From: Streptosporangium lutulentum
Lineage (GTDB): Bacteria > Actinomycetota > Actinomycetes > Streptosporangiales > Streptosporangiaceae
DNA length: 64,000 bases
Assembly: GCF_030811455.1 (NCBI RefSeq)
Contig: NZ_JAUSQU010000001.1
Location: 4,898,001 to 4,962,000, forward strand
Direction of reading: 5' to 3'
Positions 36,225-46,122 of this stretch are shown one piece after another. The notes under the pieces are model-generated. The model ran no database searches and was not told the origin of the DNA. It saw only the letters and a program-made list of their open reading frames with translations. The translations under genes and the position numbers were made by a program. Numbering within the stretch: position 1 is the first letter of the stretch; every line of letters starts with the position of its first letter.

Positions 36225-37421
36225 CTAGGAGCGATTGCCCCGGACACCGGTGAGCCTGCGCAGGACGTCCCACCAGAACGAGGCCCCGAACAGGAGCGCC
36301 ACCATGGTGAGCAGGTAGCCGGGCCAGTGTCCGGGAGCGATCAGCCGGTCCCACCAGGCTCCGCCGTTCCAGTGGAAGGAAGGGTCGTCGGAGCCGTCGG
36401 GCGGGATGGTGACGCTCACGATGGCGTGGTCGAAGATCTTGACCAGTGCCGGGGAGCTGAGGGACTCGGTGACGCAGGTGTACGGCTCGGCGACACCGGC
36501 CTCGACACTGGCGCACTTGTCCTTCAGCGCGGCGTATCCGTCCCCCCCGCCGCCCACGATGGCGGTCACCCCGGTCCGGTAGGCGTTGTCGCGCAGGAGG
36601 GTCTTGCCGTACTCCAGCGAGTCCATGCTGAACAGCAGCGTCAGCACCACGCCCAGCGCGAACACCACCAGCTTGACGTAGCGGCCGTAGAGCACGGACA
36701 GCCGCTGCATCTCACCGTCGAACCAGTTCTCGACGCCCTTGCGGAACTTCCCCATGTCCCGCTGAGCGCCCTCCCACACACCCTTCAGGTGACCCGCCAG
36801 GGGGCTGTCGATGGCCTCCAGCTTGGCGAGCAGGCCGTCGATCCCGTTCTCCTCGGCGGCGGCCAGCTCCATCACCGCGCCGGAGAACCGCTCGGGCGGG
36901 ATGTTCGCGATGCTGGTGCGAGCGCCCTTGGGGTGGTCGATCTCCTGGAGACGCTCGTACAGCCGCGCGGTCATGTCGATCGGCGCGGGCACCTCGGCGG
37001 CGAGCCTGTCGAAGGCCCCCTCGACGGCCCCCTCCGCCGCGAGCGCCCCCACGGCCTCCTCGACGACGAGGTCTTCGGCGGTGTCCGCGGTGGGCCCGTC
37101 GGCGGCCGGGACCCCCGCGGGCTCGACCCGCATCGGTTCGACCACCGGGGGCGCCGGATCGGGACTGTGCACCGGACGCGGGTCGTCCTTGGAGAAGGGC
37201 AGCTTCGCGAAGATGTCGGCGATCTTCGACGGGATCCACGACCTGCCCTCTCCGGGACCGCCGTCCAACGTGTCCCTGAGGTAGGCCCACAGAAACTTGC
37301 TGCGGATCCCGAGCAGCCGGACAAAAGCCTCGTTGATCCCGCTCACCAGGAGCGACAGGAGCAGGAAGGCCAAGATCAGACCGATGGCCAGATCTATATA
37401 AATCGATATCAATAGGATCAC
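36225..37421 (-). CDS. Membrane protein of an uncharacterised conserved family
   Basis: Protein of 398 residues with one N-terminal helix (about 5-28), two central helices (about 250-270 and 345-375) and a long cytoplasmic Ala/Glu-rich region between. The segments LLSLLVSGINEAFVRLLGIR and ENWFDGEMQRLSVLYGRYVK mark a widely distributed bacterial membrane family of unknown role. The start is GTG at 37421. The first ten codons include ATA, CTA and TTG codons that are rare in this genome, next to AT-rich DNA. Confidence 0.75.
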   Translation of the reverse strand: MILLISIYIDLAIGLILAFLLLSLLVSGINEAFVRLLGIRSKFLWAYLRDTLDGGPGEGRSWIPSKIADIFAKLPFSKDDPRPVHSPDPAPPVVEPMRVEPAGVPAADGPTADTAEDLVVEEAVGALAAEGAVEGAFDRLAAEVPAPIDMTARLYERLQEIDHPKGARTSIANIPPERFSGAVMELAAAEENGIDGLLAKLEAIDSPLAGHLKGVWEGAQRDMGKFRKGVENWFDGEMQRLSVLYGRYVKLVVFALGVVLTLLFSMDSLEYGKTLLRDNAYRTGVTAIVGGGGDGYAALKDKCASVEAGVAEPYTCVTESLSSPALVKIFDHAIVSVTIPPDGSDDPSFHWNGGAWWDRLIAPGHWPGYLLTMVALLFGASFWWDVLRRLTGVRGNRS

Positions 37422-37588
37422 CCGGACCGTTGATACACGCCCGTCCCTGGCGGCGCAACGCGATCACGCAAAACAGGTCGGTTTCGTAACCGGTGGGCGG
37501 TCGTGTCCCGGTGATCCGGTGAACGCGCCCGAGCTCGCCCGGCCGGACCGGCCTTCGCGGGACGGGCGGCCTTCGCGGGACGGGCGGG

Positions 37589-40500
37589 TCAGCCTTCGTA
37601 GAAGACGCGCTCCACCACCCGGCGGGCACGACGGGTGGCGCGGCGGTAGTCGTCCACGAAGTCCTCGCTGCCGTCCGGGGGATAGCCGAGGACGCGGGAG
37701 ATGAGCGCGCGTTCGCGGACGTCCACCGGGATGGAGTCGGCGGCGCGGCCCCGGACCAGGACGATGGCGTCGCGGATGCGCGAGGCGAAGGTCCAGGCCT
37801 GGCCGAGCATGTCCTCGTCGGCTTCGGACAGCAGTTCCTCCGCGACCGCCGCGCGCAACGTCTCCAGGGTACGGGTGGTCCGCAGCGACGGCAGGCGTCC
37901 CGCGTGACGGAGCTGGATGAGCTGGGCCACCCACTCCACGTCGGACAGTCCGCCGGGACCGAGCTTGGTGTGCAGGGCGGGGTCGGCGCCGCGGGGCAGC
38001 CGTTCGGCCTCCATCCGCGCCTTCAGCTTGCGGATGTGCAGCACGGCCGCGTCGGAGATGCCGTCGGCCGGGTAGCGCAGCGGGTCGGCCAGGTGCAGCA
38101 GTGCCACCCCGAGTTCGGCGTCTCCCGCGGAGAACCGGGCGCGCAGCAGAGCCTGGGACTCCCACGGCGACGACCAGCGCTCGTAGTAGGCGGCGTAGGA
38201 GGCCAGCGTGCGGACCAGCGCGCCCTGGCGGCCCTCCGGCCGGAGATCCGGGTCGATGAGCAGCGGCGGGTCGGAGGCGGGCAAGGCCAGCAGGCGGCGC
38301 AGCTCGTTGGCCACGGCGTAGGCCGCGTCGGTGGCCTCCCGCTCCGGCATCTCCTCCAGCGGCGAGTGCACGAACATCACGTCGGCGTCGCTGCCGTAGG
38401 AGCACTCGATCCCGCCCAGGCGGCCCATCGCGATCACCGCGAACCGGGTGCCCAGCGGGGCGCGCCTCTCCGCCTCGACCTTGCCGATGGCGGCGTCGAG
38501 CGCGGCCTGGATCGTCACGTCGTTGAGCGCCGACAGCGTCTGGCCGACCTCCTCGATGCCGATGTGCCCGAAGAGGTCGGAGATCGCCGTACGGAACAGT
38601 TCCCTGCGGCGCAGCCCGCGCGCCGCGACCACCCCCTTCTCGGCCTCCCCCGGATAGCGGCCCACCATGGCCCGCGCCTCCGACAGAAGCGCCGCGACCG
38701 GCCGAGGGTTCAGCTCCGCGTCCGAGCCGAGCATCGTCACCGCCTCGGGGGCGTCCATCAGCAGCCCCGTCGCGTAGCGGCTGGTGCCGAGCACCCGGGC
38801 CAACCGTGAGGCGACGGCGGTCTCGTCGCGGAGCAGCCGCAGGTACCACGGGGTGGCGCCGAGTTTGTCGGAGATCTGGCGGAAGCCGAGCAGGCCCGCG
38901 TCGGGGTCGGGGGCGTCGGCGAACCAGCCGAGCATGACCGGCAGGAGGGTCCGCTGGATCGCCGCGCGGCGCGAGACACCCGTGCTCAGCGCGCTGATGT
39001 GGCGCAGCGCCCCGGCCGGGTCGGTGTAGCCGAGCGCCTCCAGGCGCGCCTTCGCGGCGACGGCGGAGAGCCGGTCCTCCGACTCCGGCAGCCGGGCCAC
39101 GGCCTGCAGCAGCGGCCGGTAGAACAGCTTCTCGTGCAGGCGCCGGGCCTCCATCGAGTGCCGTTTCCACTGCGTGGTGAACTCCCCCACCGGGTCGCTG
39201 GTCATCGCCAGTCCCCGGCCCAGCCGCCGCAGGTCGGCGGTGCCTTCGGGCACCACGTGGGTACGGCGCAGCCGGTGCATCTGGATCAGGTGCTCGATCT
39301 GGCGCAGGAACGTGTACGCCTCGGCGAGCGCCTTGGCGTCGTCCCTGCCGACGTAGCCGCCCCGGGACAGGGCGGCGAGCGCGGGAAGCGTGGCGCGACG
39401 GCGCAGCAGCGGGTCCATGCGGCCGTGGACGAGCTGGAGCAACTGGACCGCGAACTCGATGTCACGCAGCCCGCCGGGCCCCAGCTTGAGCTGGCGCTCG
39501 GCCTCGCTCGTGCGAACGTGGGCCTCCACCCGGCGACGCATGGCCTGCACGTCCTCGACGAACTTCTCCCGGGTGGCGGCCTGCCAGACCAGGTCGTTCA
39601 TCGAGGAGACGTACTGCCCGCCGAGTTCGGCGTCGCCCGCGACAGGACGGGCCTTCAGCAGCGCCTGGAACTCCCAGGTCTTGGCCCAGCGCCGGTAGTA
39701 GGCCTGGTGGCTGGCGAGGGTGCGGACCAGGGGGCCGGCCTTGCCCTCGGGACGCAGCGCCGCGTCCACCTCCCACAGCGCCCCCTCGGGGGTGCTGGCC
39801 GAGCAGGCGCGCATCATGCCCTGGGCCAGGCGGGTGGCGAGCTGGATGGCCTTGTGCTCGTCGACGGGCCCGCCGACGTCCTCGCGGGGCTCGGCCACGA
39901 AGATGACGTCGACGTCGCTGATGTAGTTGAGTTCGCGCGCACCGCACTTGCCCATGCCGATGACGGCCAGCCGTACCAGGTCCGACTCCGGGTGCTCGGA
40001 CCGTGCGACGGCGAGTCCCGCCTCCAGCGCGGCTCCGGCCAGGTCGGACAGCTCGGCGGTGACCTCGGACAGCGAGAGCTCGCCGGTGACGTCGCGGGCG
40101 GCCAGGTGGAGCAGGCGGCCCCGGTAGGCGACGCGCAGCGCGACCAGGGTGTCCGTGCCGGCGTCGCGCGCGCGTGGTTCGGGGTCTTCCGGTTCGGCGC
40201 CGACCGCGAGCAGCAACTCGGCGCGGAGCTCCCCCTCGGTCGGTCGCTGTAGGGCCTGCGCCCCGCCGAGAAGGCGCCAGTGCTCGGGATGCCTGACCAC
40301 GTGGTCGCCGAGGGCGGCGCTGACGCCGAAGACGTGGAGCAGCCGGGTCCGCAGGCCGGGGTCGGAGCGGAGCGCTCCAAGAACGCTGGGGTCGTGCTCG
40401 GCCAGCCGGTTGAGCGAGGTGAGCGCCAGGTCGGGATCCGCCGCGCCGACCAGGGAGAGCAGCAGCTCGACGTCGCCGACCGCCTCGGGGCCCAGTCCGT

Positions 40501-40618
40501 CGAGCAGTCGCTCGGCTCTCGCCCCGTCGGCGAAGCCGAGCCGGGCCAGCCGCCCGGCGGTCGTCTGCATCCGGGGCACGAACTCCACCGCCCCTCCCTC
40601 ATCTTCGATCACGGACAC
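37589..40618 (-). CDS. glnE: Bifunctional glutamine synthetase adenylyltransferase/deadenylase
   Basis: Large enzyme of 1009 residues that adenylylates glutamine synthetase when nitrogen is plentiful and removes AMP when it is scarce. It has two nucleotidyltransferase domains. The N-terminal deadenylylating domain carries GMGKCGARELNYISDVDV (near residue 222); the C-terminal adenylylating domain carries GMGRLGGIECSYGSDADVMF (near residue 729). Both keep the metal-binding DxD. A helical regulatory part separates them. The start is GTG 40618. glnA on the other strand nearby keeps the target tyrosine. Confidence 0.96.
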   Translation of the reverse strand: MSVIEDEGGAVEFVPRMQTTAGRLARLGFADGARAERLLDGLGPEAVGDVELLLSLVGAADPDLALTSLNRLAEHDPSVLGALRSDPGLRTRLLHVFGVSAALGDHVVRHPEHWRLLGGAQALQRPTEGELRAELLLAVGAEPEDPEPRARDAGTDTLVALRVAYRGRLLHLAARDVTGELSLSEVTAELSDLAGAALEAGLAVARSEHPESDLVRLAVIGMGKCGARELNYISDVDVIFVAEPREDVGGPVDEHKAIQLATRLAQGMMRACSASTPEGALWEVDAALRPEGKAGPLVRTLASHQAYYRRWAKTWEFQALLKARPVAGDAELGGQYVSSMNDLVWQAATREKFVEDVQAMRRRVEAHVRTSEAERQLKLGPGGLRDIEFAVQLLQLVHGRMDPLLRRRATLPALAALSRGGYVGRDDAKALAEAYTFLRQIEHLIQMHRLRRTHVVPEGTADLRRLGRGLAMTSDPVGEFTTQWKRHSMEARRLHEKLFYRPLLQAVARLPESEDRLSAVAAKARLEALGYTDPAGALRHISALSTGVSRRAAIQRTLLPVMLGWFADAPDPDAGLLGFRQISDKLGATPWYLRLLRDETAVASRLARVLGTSRYATGLLMDAPEAVTMLGSDAELNPRPVAALLSEARAMVGRYPGEAEKGVVAARGLRRRELFRTAISDLFGHIGIEEVGQTLSALNDVTIQAALDAAIGKVEAERRAPLGTRFAVIAMGRLGGIECSYGSDADVMFVHSPLEEMPEREATDAAYAVANELRRLLALPASDPPLLIDPDLRPEGRQGALVRTLASYAAYYERWSSPWESQALLRARFSAGDAELGVALLHLADPLRYPADGISDAAVLHIRKLKARMEAERLPRGADPALHTKLGPGGLSDVEWVAQLIQLRHAGRLPSLRTTRTLETLRAAVAEELLSEADEDMLGQAWTFASRIRDAIVLVRGRAADSIPVDVRERALISRVLGYPPDGSEDFVDDYRRATRRARRVVERVFYEG

Positions 40619-40833
40619 GGGTGACCTTCCTCAATCCCTACCCCGAGCGATCAAAGGTGCACGCTCCCCCGCGAACGGCGCTCGCCTCGATTCTCGGCGC
40701 GCGGGGAGGCGGTGTGCCTCTCCGCCCACCCTCTCAGGTCGGGCTCGCGCCCCCGGGTATCCGGAGCGTCGCCGCACACGCTAATCCTGAAAGCGTGCGG
40801 CGTCGTTAGCGGATTCGGAACGTAATCGCGCGG

Positions 40834-41535
40834 TCACGCGGATTGGACGACGGTGGCGAACCGCTCGGCTAGCGGCCGCCAGGCGCCGACGAGACTTTCC
40901 CGTGCCTCCTTCACCTGCGTGTTGAGCTCCTCGACCGAGTAGCCCCGCTCGGTCAGGTGATCGGCCGAATCCACCGTCCAGCCGATGAAGATCTCAGGGG
41001 TGGCCTCGGGGTGGAACTGCACCGCCCAGGCTCTGTCCCCCAGCCGGTAGGCCTGGTGGGGATAGGGGTCCCCGGTGGCCAGCGGCACCGCTCCCTCCGG
41101 GAGCGCCGTCATCGCGTCGCGGTGGTACTGGACGGCGAGAGCGGGGCCCAGCCCGCCGAACAGCGGGTCGGCTCCGGCGGCCGGGAGCGGGACGACCTCC
41201 CGCGCACCCACCTCCAGCCCGTGCCCACCGCGCTCGACGACGCCTCCGCAGGCGAGTGTCATGAGCTGGGCGCCCAGGCAGATTCCCAGGGTGGGCACGC
41301 CGCCGTCCACCGAGTGCCGGATCAGGTCGCGGGTGGCGGGCAGCCAGGGATACCGCTCGTCCTCCCAGGCGGCCGCCTCGCCTCCGAGCACGATCAGCCC
41401 GCCGGTGGCCCGCTCGGGGACGGCCTCTCCCAGGTAGGGCCGGACGATCTCGCACGCCGCCCCGGCATCGGCCAGCCACCCGGTCAGGAACCCCAGGCCC
41501 GCGCCGGCCTCATGCTCGATGACGGTAATCCTCAT
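40834..41535 (-). CDS. Type 1 glutamine amidotransferase-like protein
   Basis: Class I amidotransferase-fold protein of 233 residues with the nucleophile in LGICLGAQLMTLACGG (Cys near 87) and the His-Glu pair in FHPEATPEI. These are the catalytic triad of glutaminases of the GuaA type. No partner synthase domain is attached. It is related to the gamma-glutamyl-hydrolase-like PuuD/YfeJ branch, so it may act in gamma-glutamyl amine or peptide metabolism; the position between glnE and glnA2 makes that plausible but not proven. Confidence 0.88.
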   Translation of the reverse strand: MRITVIEHEAGAGLGFLTGWLADAGAACEIVRPYLGEAVPERATGGLIVLGGEAAAWEDERYPWLPATRDLIRHSVDGGVPTLGICLGAQLMTLACGGVVERGGHGLEVGAREVVPLPAAGADPLFGGLGPALAVQYHRDAMTALPEGAVPLATGDPYPHQAYRLGDRAWAVQFHPEATPEIFIGWTVDSADHLTERGYSVEELNTQVKEARESLVGAWRPLAERFATVVQSA

Positions 41536-41943
41536 GGAGTAATTATGGGCTGGTATGGGGCGATGCTCGCTACCGGAGAGCGTGCTCCCAACCAGTGGAA
41601 GCCATCACAATTCCCCCCGATCGATCATCGGACATTGACCCTGGCCGGAGATACCCGCCACCATCGACGTGAACGACCCGTTCCTCACGGTCTCCCCGGA
41701 CGGGCAGGCGGACGGAGGACGGGGAGACCGGGCCGCTCCGGCGGTCGCCGGCCGCTTCCCGGCCCGTTCCCGCCCCCCGCCGGACAGGTCCGCGTCCTCC
41801 GGTACCCGAACGGCCACGGCCACCTCACCGAGAAAGAAGCCGATCACGATGACCAACCGATCAGGGCCCGCTCGGGCCTCGGCGGCCCTCCCGCTCCCGG
41901 CCGCTTCGCGCCCCGAAGGCCGGGACAACCCCGGGAGGACTCG
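41536..41943 (+). other. 408-base gap upstream of the hydrolase gene
   Basis: No convincing gene. A 92-codon GTG-start frame at 41669-41947 (an inner ATG at 41849 gives 32 codons) is Pro/Arg/Ser-rich. Its stop overlaps the hydrolase start as GTGA, so a short coupled leader cannot be ruled out. The first 140 bases are relatively AT-rich and probably hold the divergent promoters. Confidence 0.4.
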
Positions 41944-42807
41944 GTGAACCCCGTCTTCAGCGATGTCGAGGTCCCCGGCGGCGCGCTGCGCGTCGCCCGG
42001 TTCGGCACCGGGCCGCGCCTGATCGTGGCGGTGCACGGCATCACCGCCTCGCTCATGGCCTGGAACGCCGTCGCCCGGCGGCTGCCCGCCGAGTGGTCGC
42101 TGGTCGCGATGGACCTCCGGGGCCGCGGCCACAGCGCCGGACTTCCCGGCCCGTACGGCTTGCGGAGACAGGCCGAGGACGTGAACCTGGTCGCCCGGTC
42201 CGTGGGCGCGGAGTCCGACCTCGTGCTGACCGGCCACTCGATGGGCGCCTACGTGGCGGTCCTCGCCGCGGCGGGCCACGACTACGCCAGGGTCGTGATG
42301 ATCGACGGGGGGCTCCCGCTGCCTCTGCTTCCCGGCCTGGACCCCGACGAGACCCTGAACACCACGCTCGGCCCGGCTCTCGCCCGGCTCAGCCAGACCT
42401 TTCCGAGCACCGGCGCCTACGTGGACTTCTTCAAGGCCCACCCGGCCTTCGCCGGCAACTGGAACGACGAGGTGGAGGAGTACGTCCTCTACGACGCGGT
42501 CGGCCCCGAGGGCGAGGTGCGCTCACGGGTGCGGCAGGAGCCGATCCGACAGGACGGGCGTTGGCTGCTCACCGAGGGCGAGGCGGTCGCCGCCGCGCTC
42601 CACGCGGTGAAATCACCGCTGTCACTGCTCCGGGCCCCTCGCGGATTGCTCGACCAGCCGGTCGGCATGATCCCCGACGAGCTCGCCGCCGCCTGGAGGG
42701 AGCAGTTGCCCGCGCTGGAGGACGACCTGGTCGAGGATTGCAACCACTACACGATCCTGTTCCAGGACCGCTGCGCCTCCCTGGTCGCCCGGCACCTCAC
42801 CCGGTAG
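41944..42807 (+). CDS. Alpha/beta hydrolase
   Basis: Hydrolase of 287 residues. The oxyanion region is VAVHGITASLMAW, the nucleophile elbow is GHSMGAYVA (S99), an acidic residue follows the cap region, and the catalytic histidine is in CNHYTILFQD near the C-terminus. No signal peptide. The substrate is not predictable. The start is GTG at 41944, six bases after GGGAGGA. Confidence 0.88.
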   Translation: MNPVFSDVEVPGGALRVARFGTGPRLIVAVHGITASLMAWNAVARRLPAEWSLVAMDLRGRGHSAGLPGPYGLRRQAEDVNLVARSVGAESDLVLTGHSMGAYVAVLAAAGHDYARVVMIDGGLPLPLLPGLDPDETLNTTLGPALARLSQTFPSTGAYVDFFKAHPAFAGNWNDEVEEYVLYDAVGPEGEVRSRVRQEPIRQDGRWLLTEGEAVAAALHAVKSPLSLLRAPRGLLDQPVGMIPDELAAAWREQLPALEDDLVEDCNHYTILFQDRCASLVARHLTR

Positions 42808-42918
42808 GAGCGTCCCGCTCGATGTCCGGGAACGCCCGCGCGTCCTCGGGGCGGATCGACCGGGCGTACGGCACGCCGTACGCCCGGTCCTGAGCGGCCA
42901 ATCGACCGCCCTGCGCGT

Positions 42919-43644
42919 CTAGGCCGGAGCGATCCAGACGGCCTTGGCCGCGGCGACCAGGGTGCCGTCGACCTCGTAGACGGCGCTCTCGCCGAAGAGC
43001 TTGCGGCCCTCGCGGCCGGTGGCGCGGGCGACCACGGAGTAGGTGCCGCCGGGGTAGACACGGCGGTGGATCCGTGAGGTCAGCCTGCCGAGCAGGGCCG
43101 ACTCCCCGGGCTGGAAATGCGCCCAGCCGGTGGCGCAGTCGAGCGCGGACCAGATGATCGCGTCGGGAACGACGCCGTCCTCGTCGGTGACGGTCATCGG
43201 CACCCGCCAGCCGGCGGCGACCAGGTCGCTGCCGGAGACCCGGCCAGGGAAGATCCTCATGCCGTCACCGGGGTCGCGCGTGCCGCAGACGAAACAGCCG
43301 GGGAAGGGGTGGTCGACGAACCCGACGAACCCGCCCTCGGCGAGAGCCGCCTCGTTGAAGGGCACGAATTCCGGGGCGTCGAGCTCCTCGGTGACCGTGA
43401 TGGCCTCGACGAGCAGTCTCTCCCCGTGGGTGAGGGTCGCGGTGTTGGCGAGATGGCGTAGGTGCAGTTGTGTGTCCAGCGGCGTGGGCGCGTGCAACGT
43501 GACCTCGACGGCCGAGTCGTGCTGGGCGCCGTGCAGCGCCTCGGAGACCGTACCCGCGATCCACCCGCCATTCGCGACACCCTCGGGCCCGCGGAAACGC
43601 GCCGGAACGGTCACCACGGTCTGCAGCTCGGCAGCCGTCGTCAT
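42919..43644 (-). CDS. Hotdog-fold thioesterase-like protein
   Basis: Protein of 241 residues with a double-hotdog arrangement related to acyl-CoA thioesterases. The conserved region is FPGCFVCGTRDPGDGMRIF, followed by IIWSALDCATGWA, where the aspartate is a candidate catalytic residue. The two Cys in CFVCG are characteristic of this subgroup. Start ATG 43644 with AGGAGGT 5 nt upstream. The 234 bases upstream (43645-43878) contain no gene I can support. Confidence 0.78.
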   Translation of the reverse strand: MTTAAELQTVVTVPARFRGPEGVANGGWIAGTVSEALHGAQHDSAVEVTLHAPTPLDTQLHLRHLANTATLTHGERLLVEAITVTEELDAPEFVPFNEAALAEGGFVGFVDHPFPGCFVCGTRDPGDGMRIFPGRVSGSDLVAAGWRVPMTVTDEDGVVPDAIIWSALDCATGWAHFQPGESALLGRLTSRIHRRVYPGGTYSVVARATGREGRKLFGESAVYEVDGTLVAAAKAVWIAPA

Positions 43645-43878
43645 ACCGCACCTCCTGTCGCCTTTACGGCGATTAATACTAGAAAATACCTCTAAACGGA
43701 CGGGCCGATTTTACGGAGTCGTTGCACACACAGCCAACTCGGGGTCGATGACGCCGCCGTTGATCACGGGTAACGCCCGCGTGACGTTCGGCGGTCCACC
43801 GCGAAGTAAGCGTTGTGACACCCTCCGCTGTCGCGGCCGGCCGTCCGTGAACCGCCCCGCCGCGTCCGGGGAGGCGGG

Positions 43879-45327
43879 TCATCGTGGTCTTTCCGGCCCG
43901 CGGACGGGCGACGATCGCTCTCTGAGTTCGGAGGCGAGGGGGGCCACAGCGTCTTCGTAGAGCGGGAGGCACAGGACGAAACGGGCCCCACGAGGGCTGT
44001 CCTCGATCCGGAGGGTGCCCCCGCCGGCCTCGGCGATCTGCCGGGCGATCGGCAGGCCCAGCCCGGTGCCTCCGGTGTCCTTGTTGCGGGCGGCGTCCAG
44101 CCGGGCGAATCGCTGGAACACCAGCTCGCGCTTGTCCGGATCGATGCCCGGCCCGTCGTCGACCACCTCCAGCACCGCGACGCCGCGCGGGAAGCGCCGG
44201 CCGTCGCATTCGTCGCCCGGCGCATGCCGCACGGTGACGGTGACCGTGCTGTCGGCGTGCCGTTCGGCGTTGTCGAGGAGGTTGGTGAGGAGACGCCCCA
44301 GCCGCAACCGGTCGCCGATCACCATCACCCCTGGCTCAAGCGAGAACTCGCACCTGGCCCTCAGGTGGTGGCGCATCCGGCACTCCGTGGCGACGAGCTC
44401 GGCCAGGTCGACCGGGTCGTGGGCGCCCGGACTCCCCGCGTCCAGCCGGGCGATGGTCAGCAGGTCGTGCACGATCGCCTGAAGCCGCTCCAGACCACCC
44501 AGAACGGTGCGCCCCAGTTTGGTCACGCTGGTCTCCTGAGGCGCGAGCAGGGCGTCCTCCACCTCGGCGCGCATGGCGGCGATGGGGCTGCGCAGGTCGT
44601 GGGAGGCGTCCGAGGCGAACTGGCGCTGCTGTTCCACCGCGCCCTGCAGGCGGCCCAGCGTGTGGTTGACGCTGACGGCCAGGTCGTGGATCTCGTCGTC
44701 GCTGGACGGTACGGGCACCCGGCGGCCGAGGGAGGTCGAGTTGATCTCGTCGAGTTCCGCCCGGATGGCGGTCACCGGGCGCAGGGACGCGGTGGCGATC
44801 CGGCGGCCGATATAGGTGATGGCCGCGGCGAGCAGCACCGTGCCCCCGCCCACCAGCGCGGCCAGCCGCGGGTCGACCCATGGGGCGATCACCGGGGTGG
44901 CACCGTAGACGATCGAGTTCCCCTCCGGCCGGTGGGCCCACTGCGCGACCACGATGTTGCACTCGCCGGCGGGAAAGTCCCCGCCGCACACGACGGAGGT
45001 GGCGACCTTCCTGCTGCCGGGGGTGAACGTCGCCATGGGCGGCCTGCCCCGCATTTTCGGGGTCGCGGCGACGACCCGGCCCTGTGAGTCGATGACCTGG
45101 AGGTTGCGGAACGGGTTCTGCGCGAGGGGGTAGGCCACCCGGCCCCGCTCCACTTGCGTGGACACGCGACCACCGTCCGCGGTGATCTCATCGATGAGAG
45201 ACTCCGTGGCGAACCGGTGGATGGCGATCATCAGCACGATGGCCACCAGGCCGCACAGCAGGCTCACCACCACGGCGGTGAACAGAGTGATACGGGTTGT
45301 AATCGAGATTTGGCGTCTCTCGTTCAT
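43879..45327 (-). CDS. Sensor histidine kinase without adjacent response regulator
   Basis: Two-component sensor of 482 residues. Helices at about 15-37 and 158-178 enclose an extracytoplasmic sensor region. A HAMP linker follows, then the HisKA phosphoacceptor in SHDLRSPIAAM (H near 243), the N box (LLTNLLDNAERHA) and ATP-binding G1 (VVDDGPGID) and G2 (GGTGLGLPIARQ). The signal is unknown. No response regulator gene lies within the window, so the partner must be elsewhere. Confidence 0.93.
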   Translation of the reverse strand: MNERRQISITTRITLFTAVVVSLLCGLVAIVLMIAIHRFATESLIDEITADGGRVSTQVERGRVAYPLAQNPFRNLQVIDSQGRVVAATPKMRGRPPMATFTPGSRKVATSVVCGGDFPAGECNIVVAQWAHRPEGNSIVYGATPVIAPWVDPRLAALVGGGTVLLAAAITYIGRRIATASLRPVTAIRAELDEINSTSLGRRVPVPSSDDEIHDLAVSVNHTLGRLQGAVEQQRQFASDASHDLRSPIAAMRAEVEDALLAPQETSVTKLGRTVLGGLERLQAIVHDLLTIARLDAGSPGAHDPVDLAELVATECRMRHHLRARCEFSLEPGVMVIGDRLRLGRLLTNLLDNAERHADSTVTVTVRHAPGDECDGRRFPRGVAVLEVVDDGPGIDPDKRELVFQRFARLDAARNKDTGGTGLGLPIARQIAEAGGGTLRIEDSPRGARFVLCLPLYEDAVAPLASELRERSSPVRGPERPR

Positions 45328-45503
45328 CCTTTAGCCCCCATTGGCCAGTTGAACATACGGGCCTCAGGACCTGGTGAAAGGGGGCGGGTGTTGGCCGGAG
45401 GCCGGTGTCGGCCCTGCTGTCCGCGAAAGGGACCGGTGCCGCGCCGAGGGTCCCTACGGTCGCCGAGCGGGCGGGATCGGCTCCCCACCGAGCCGAAGGC
45501 GTC

Positions 45504-45914
45504 CTAGCGCCAAGGGACCCCCACTCCCTCGAGCAGGAGCACACCCGACACGACGGAGAACCACCCGGCGAAAGCGGCCACCGTACCGGTGAGCATCGCC
45601 GAGCGCACCCGGCTCACCGTCATGACGGCCAACGCCACCAGCGATCCGGGCAGACTGACAAGCAGGAACAGCACACCGATGATCACGGCGAACAGGAGGA
45701 TGTCCGTATTGGACGTCCTCCAGCACTCCAGCGTCTTGGCGGTGCACGCCCGGACCGGTTCAGCCTGGTCGTTCCCCCCTGCCAGCAGGAAGAGACCGGC
45801 AACCGCCATCGCCACCGCGAAGGCTCCCGCATACCAGGCGGCCATGACCTTCAGCCCTCGACGCACCGGGGCGGGTCCCGTCGTTCCACCCTGCCGAACC
45901 CGTGCGTCAGCCAT
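45504..45914 (-). CDS. Small membrane protein, three helices
   Basis: Protein of 136 residues starting MADARVRQGGTTGPAP, with membrane helices at about 24-44, 70-92 and 105-130. A pair of cysteines (RACTAKTLECW) lies in the loop after the first helix. Family unknown. It precedes the histidine kinase gene on the same strand with a 176-base gap. Confidence 0.6.
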   Translation of the reverse strand: MADARVRQGGTTGPAPVRRGLKVMAAWYAGAFAVAMAVAGLFLLAGGNDQAEPVRACTAKTLECWRTSNTDILLFAVIIGVLFLLVSLPGSLVALAVMTVSRVRSAMLTGTVAAFAGWFSVVSGVLLLEGVGVPWR

Positions 45915-46073
45915 GGCGGTCAACGTATCAACCGGTCACGCCGGCGGTTCATCGAGGTCGTCGGCCCTCTTGGCGCCGCATGCGACGTGGGCGCGGCCGG
46001 AGTCCTCGGCGCTCCCGATTTCGGCCGGGGCCTTTCTCACGCCCGGGTGAGACGCCTGGGAGATCACCCCTCC

Positions 46074-46110
46074 CGGCGAGCGTTCCCCGGCCACCGGGGA
46101 ACGCTCGCCG
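46074..46110. terminator. Perfect 17-bp hairpin downstream of glnA2
   Basis: The arms 46074-46090 and 46094-46110 are exactly complementary with a 3-nt loop, one of the strongest hairpins in the window. It sits 12 nt past the glnA2 stop on the minus strand. It may also stop transcription from the other side. Confidence 0.85.
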
Positions 46111-46122
46111 AGAGTGATCGGC

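Noticed and set aside
37464-39170. Long reverse frame of 568 codons inside glnE
   Set aside because: Shadow of glnE in another frame; Arg/Gly/Ala-rich composition and no domain.
43645-43878. Possible small gene in the gap before the histidine kinase gene's 3' end
   Set aside because: Only Arg/Pro-rich frames with no ribosome-binding site. I could not support a gene.
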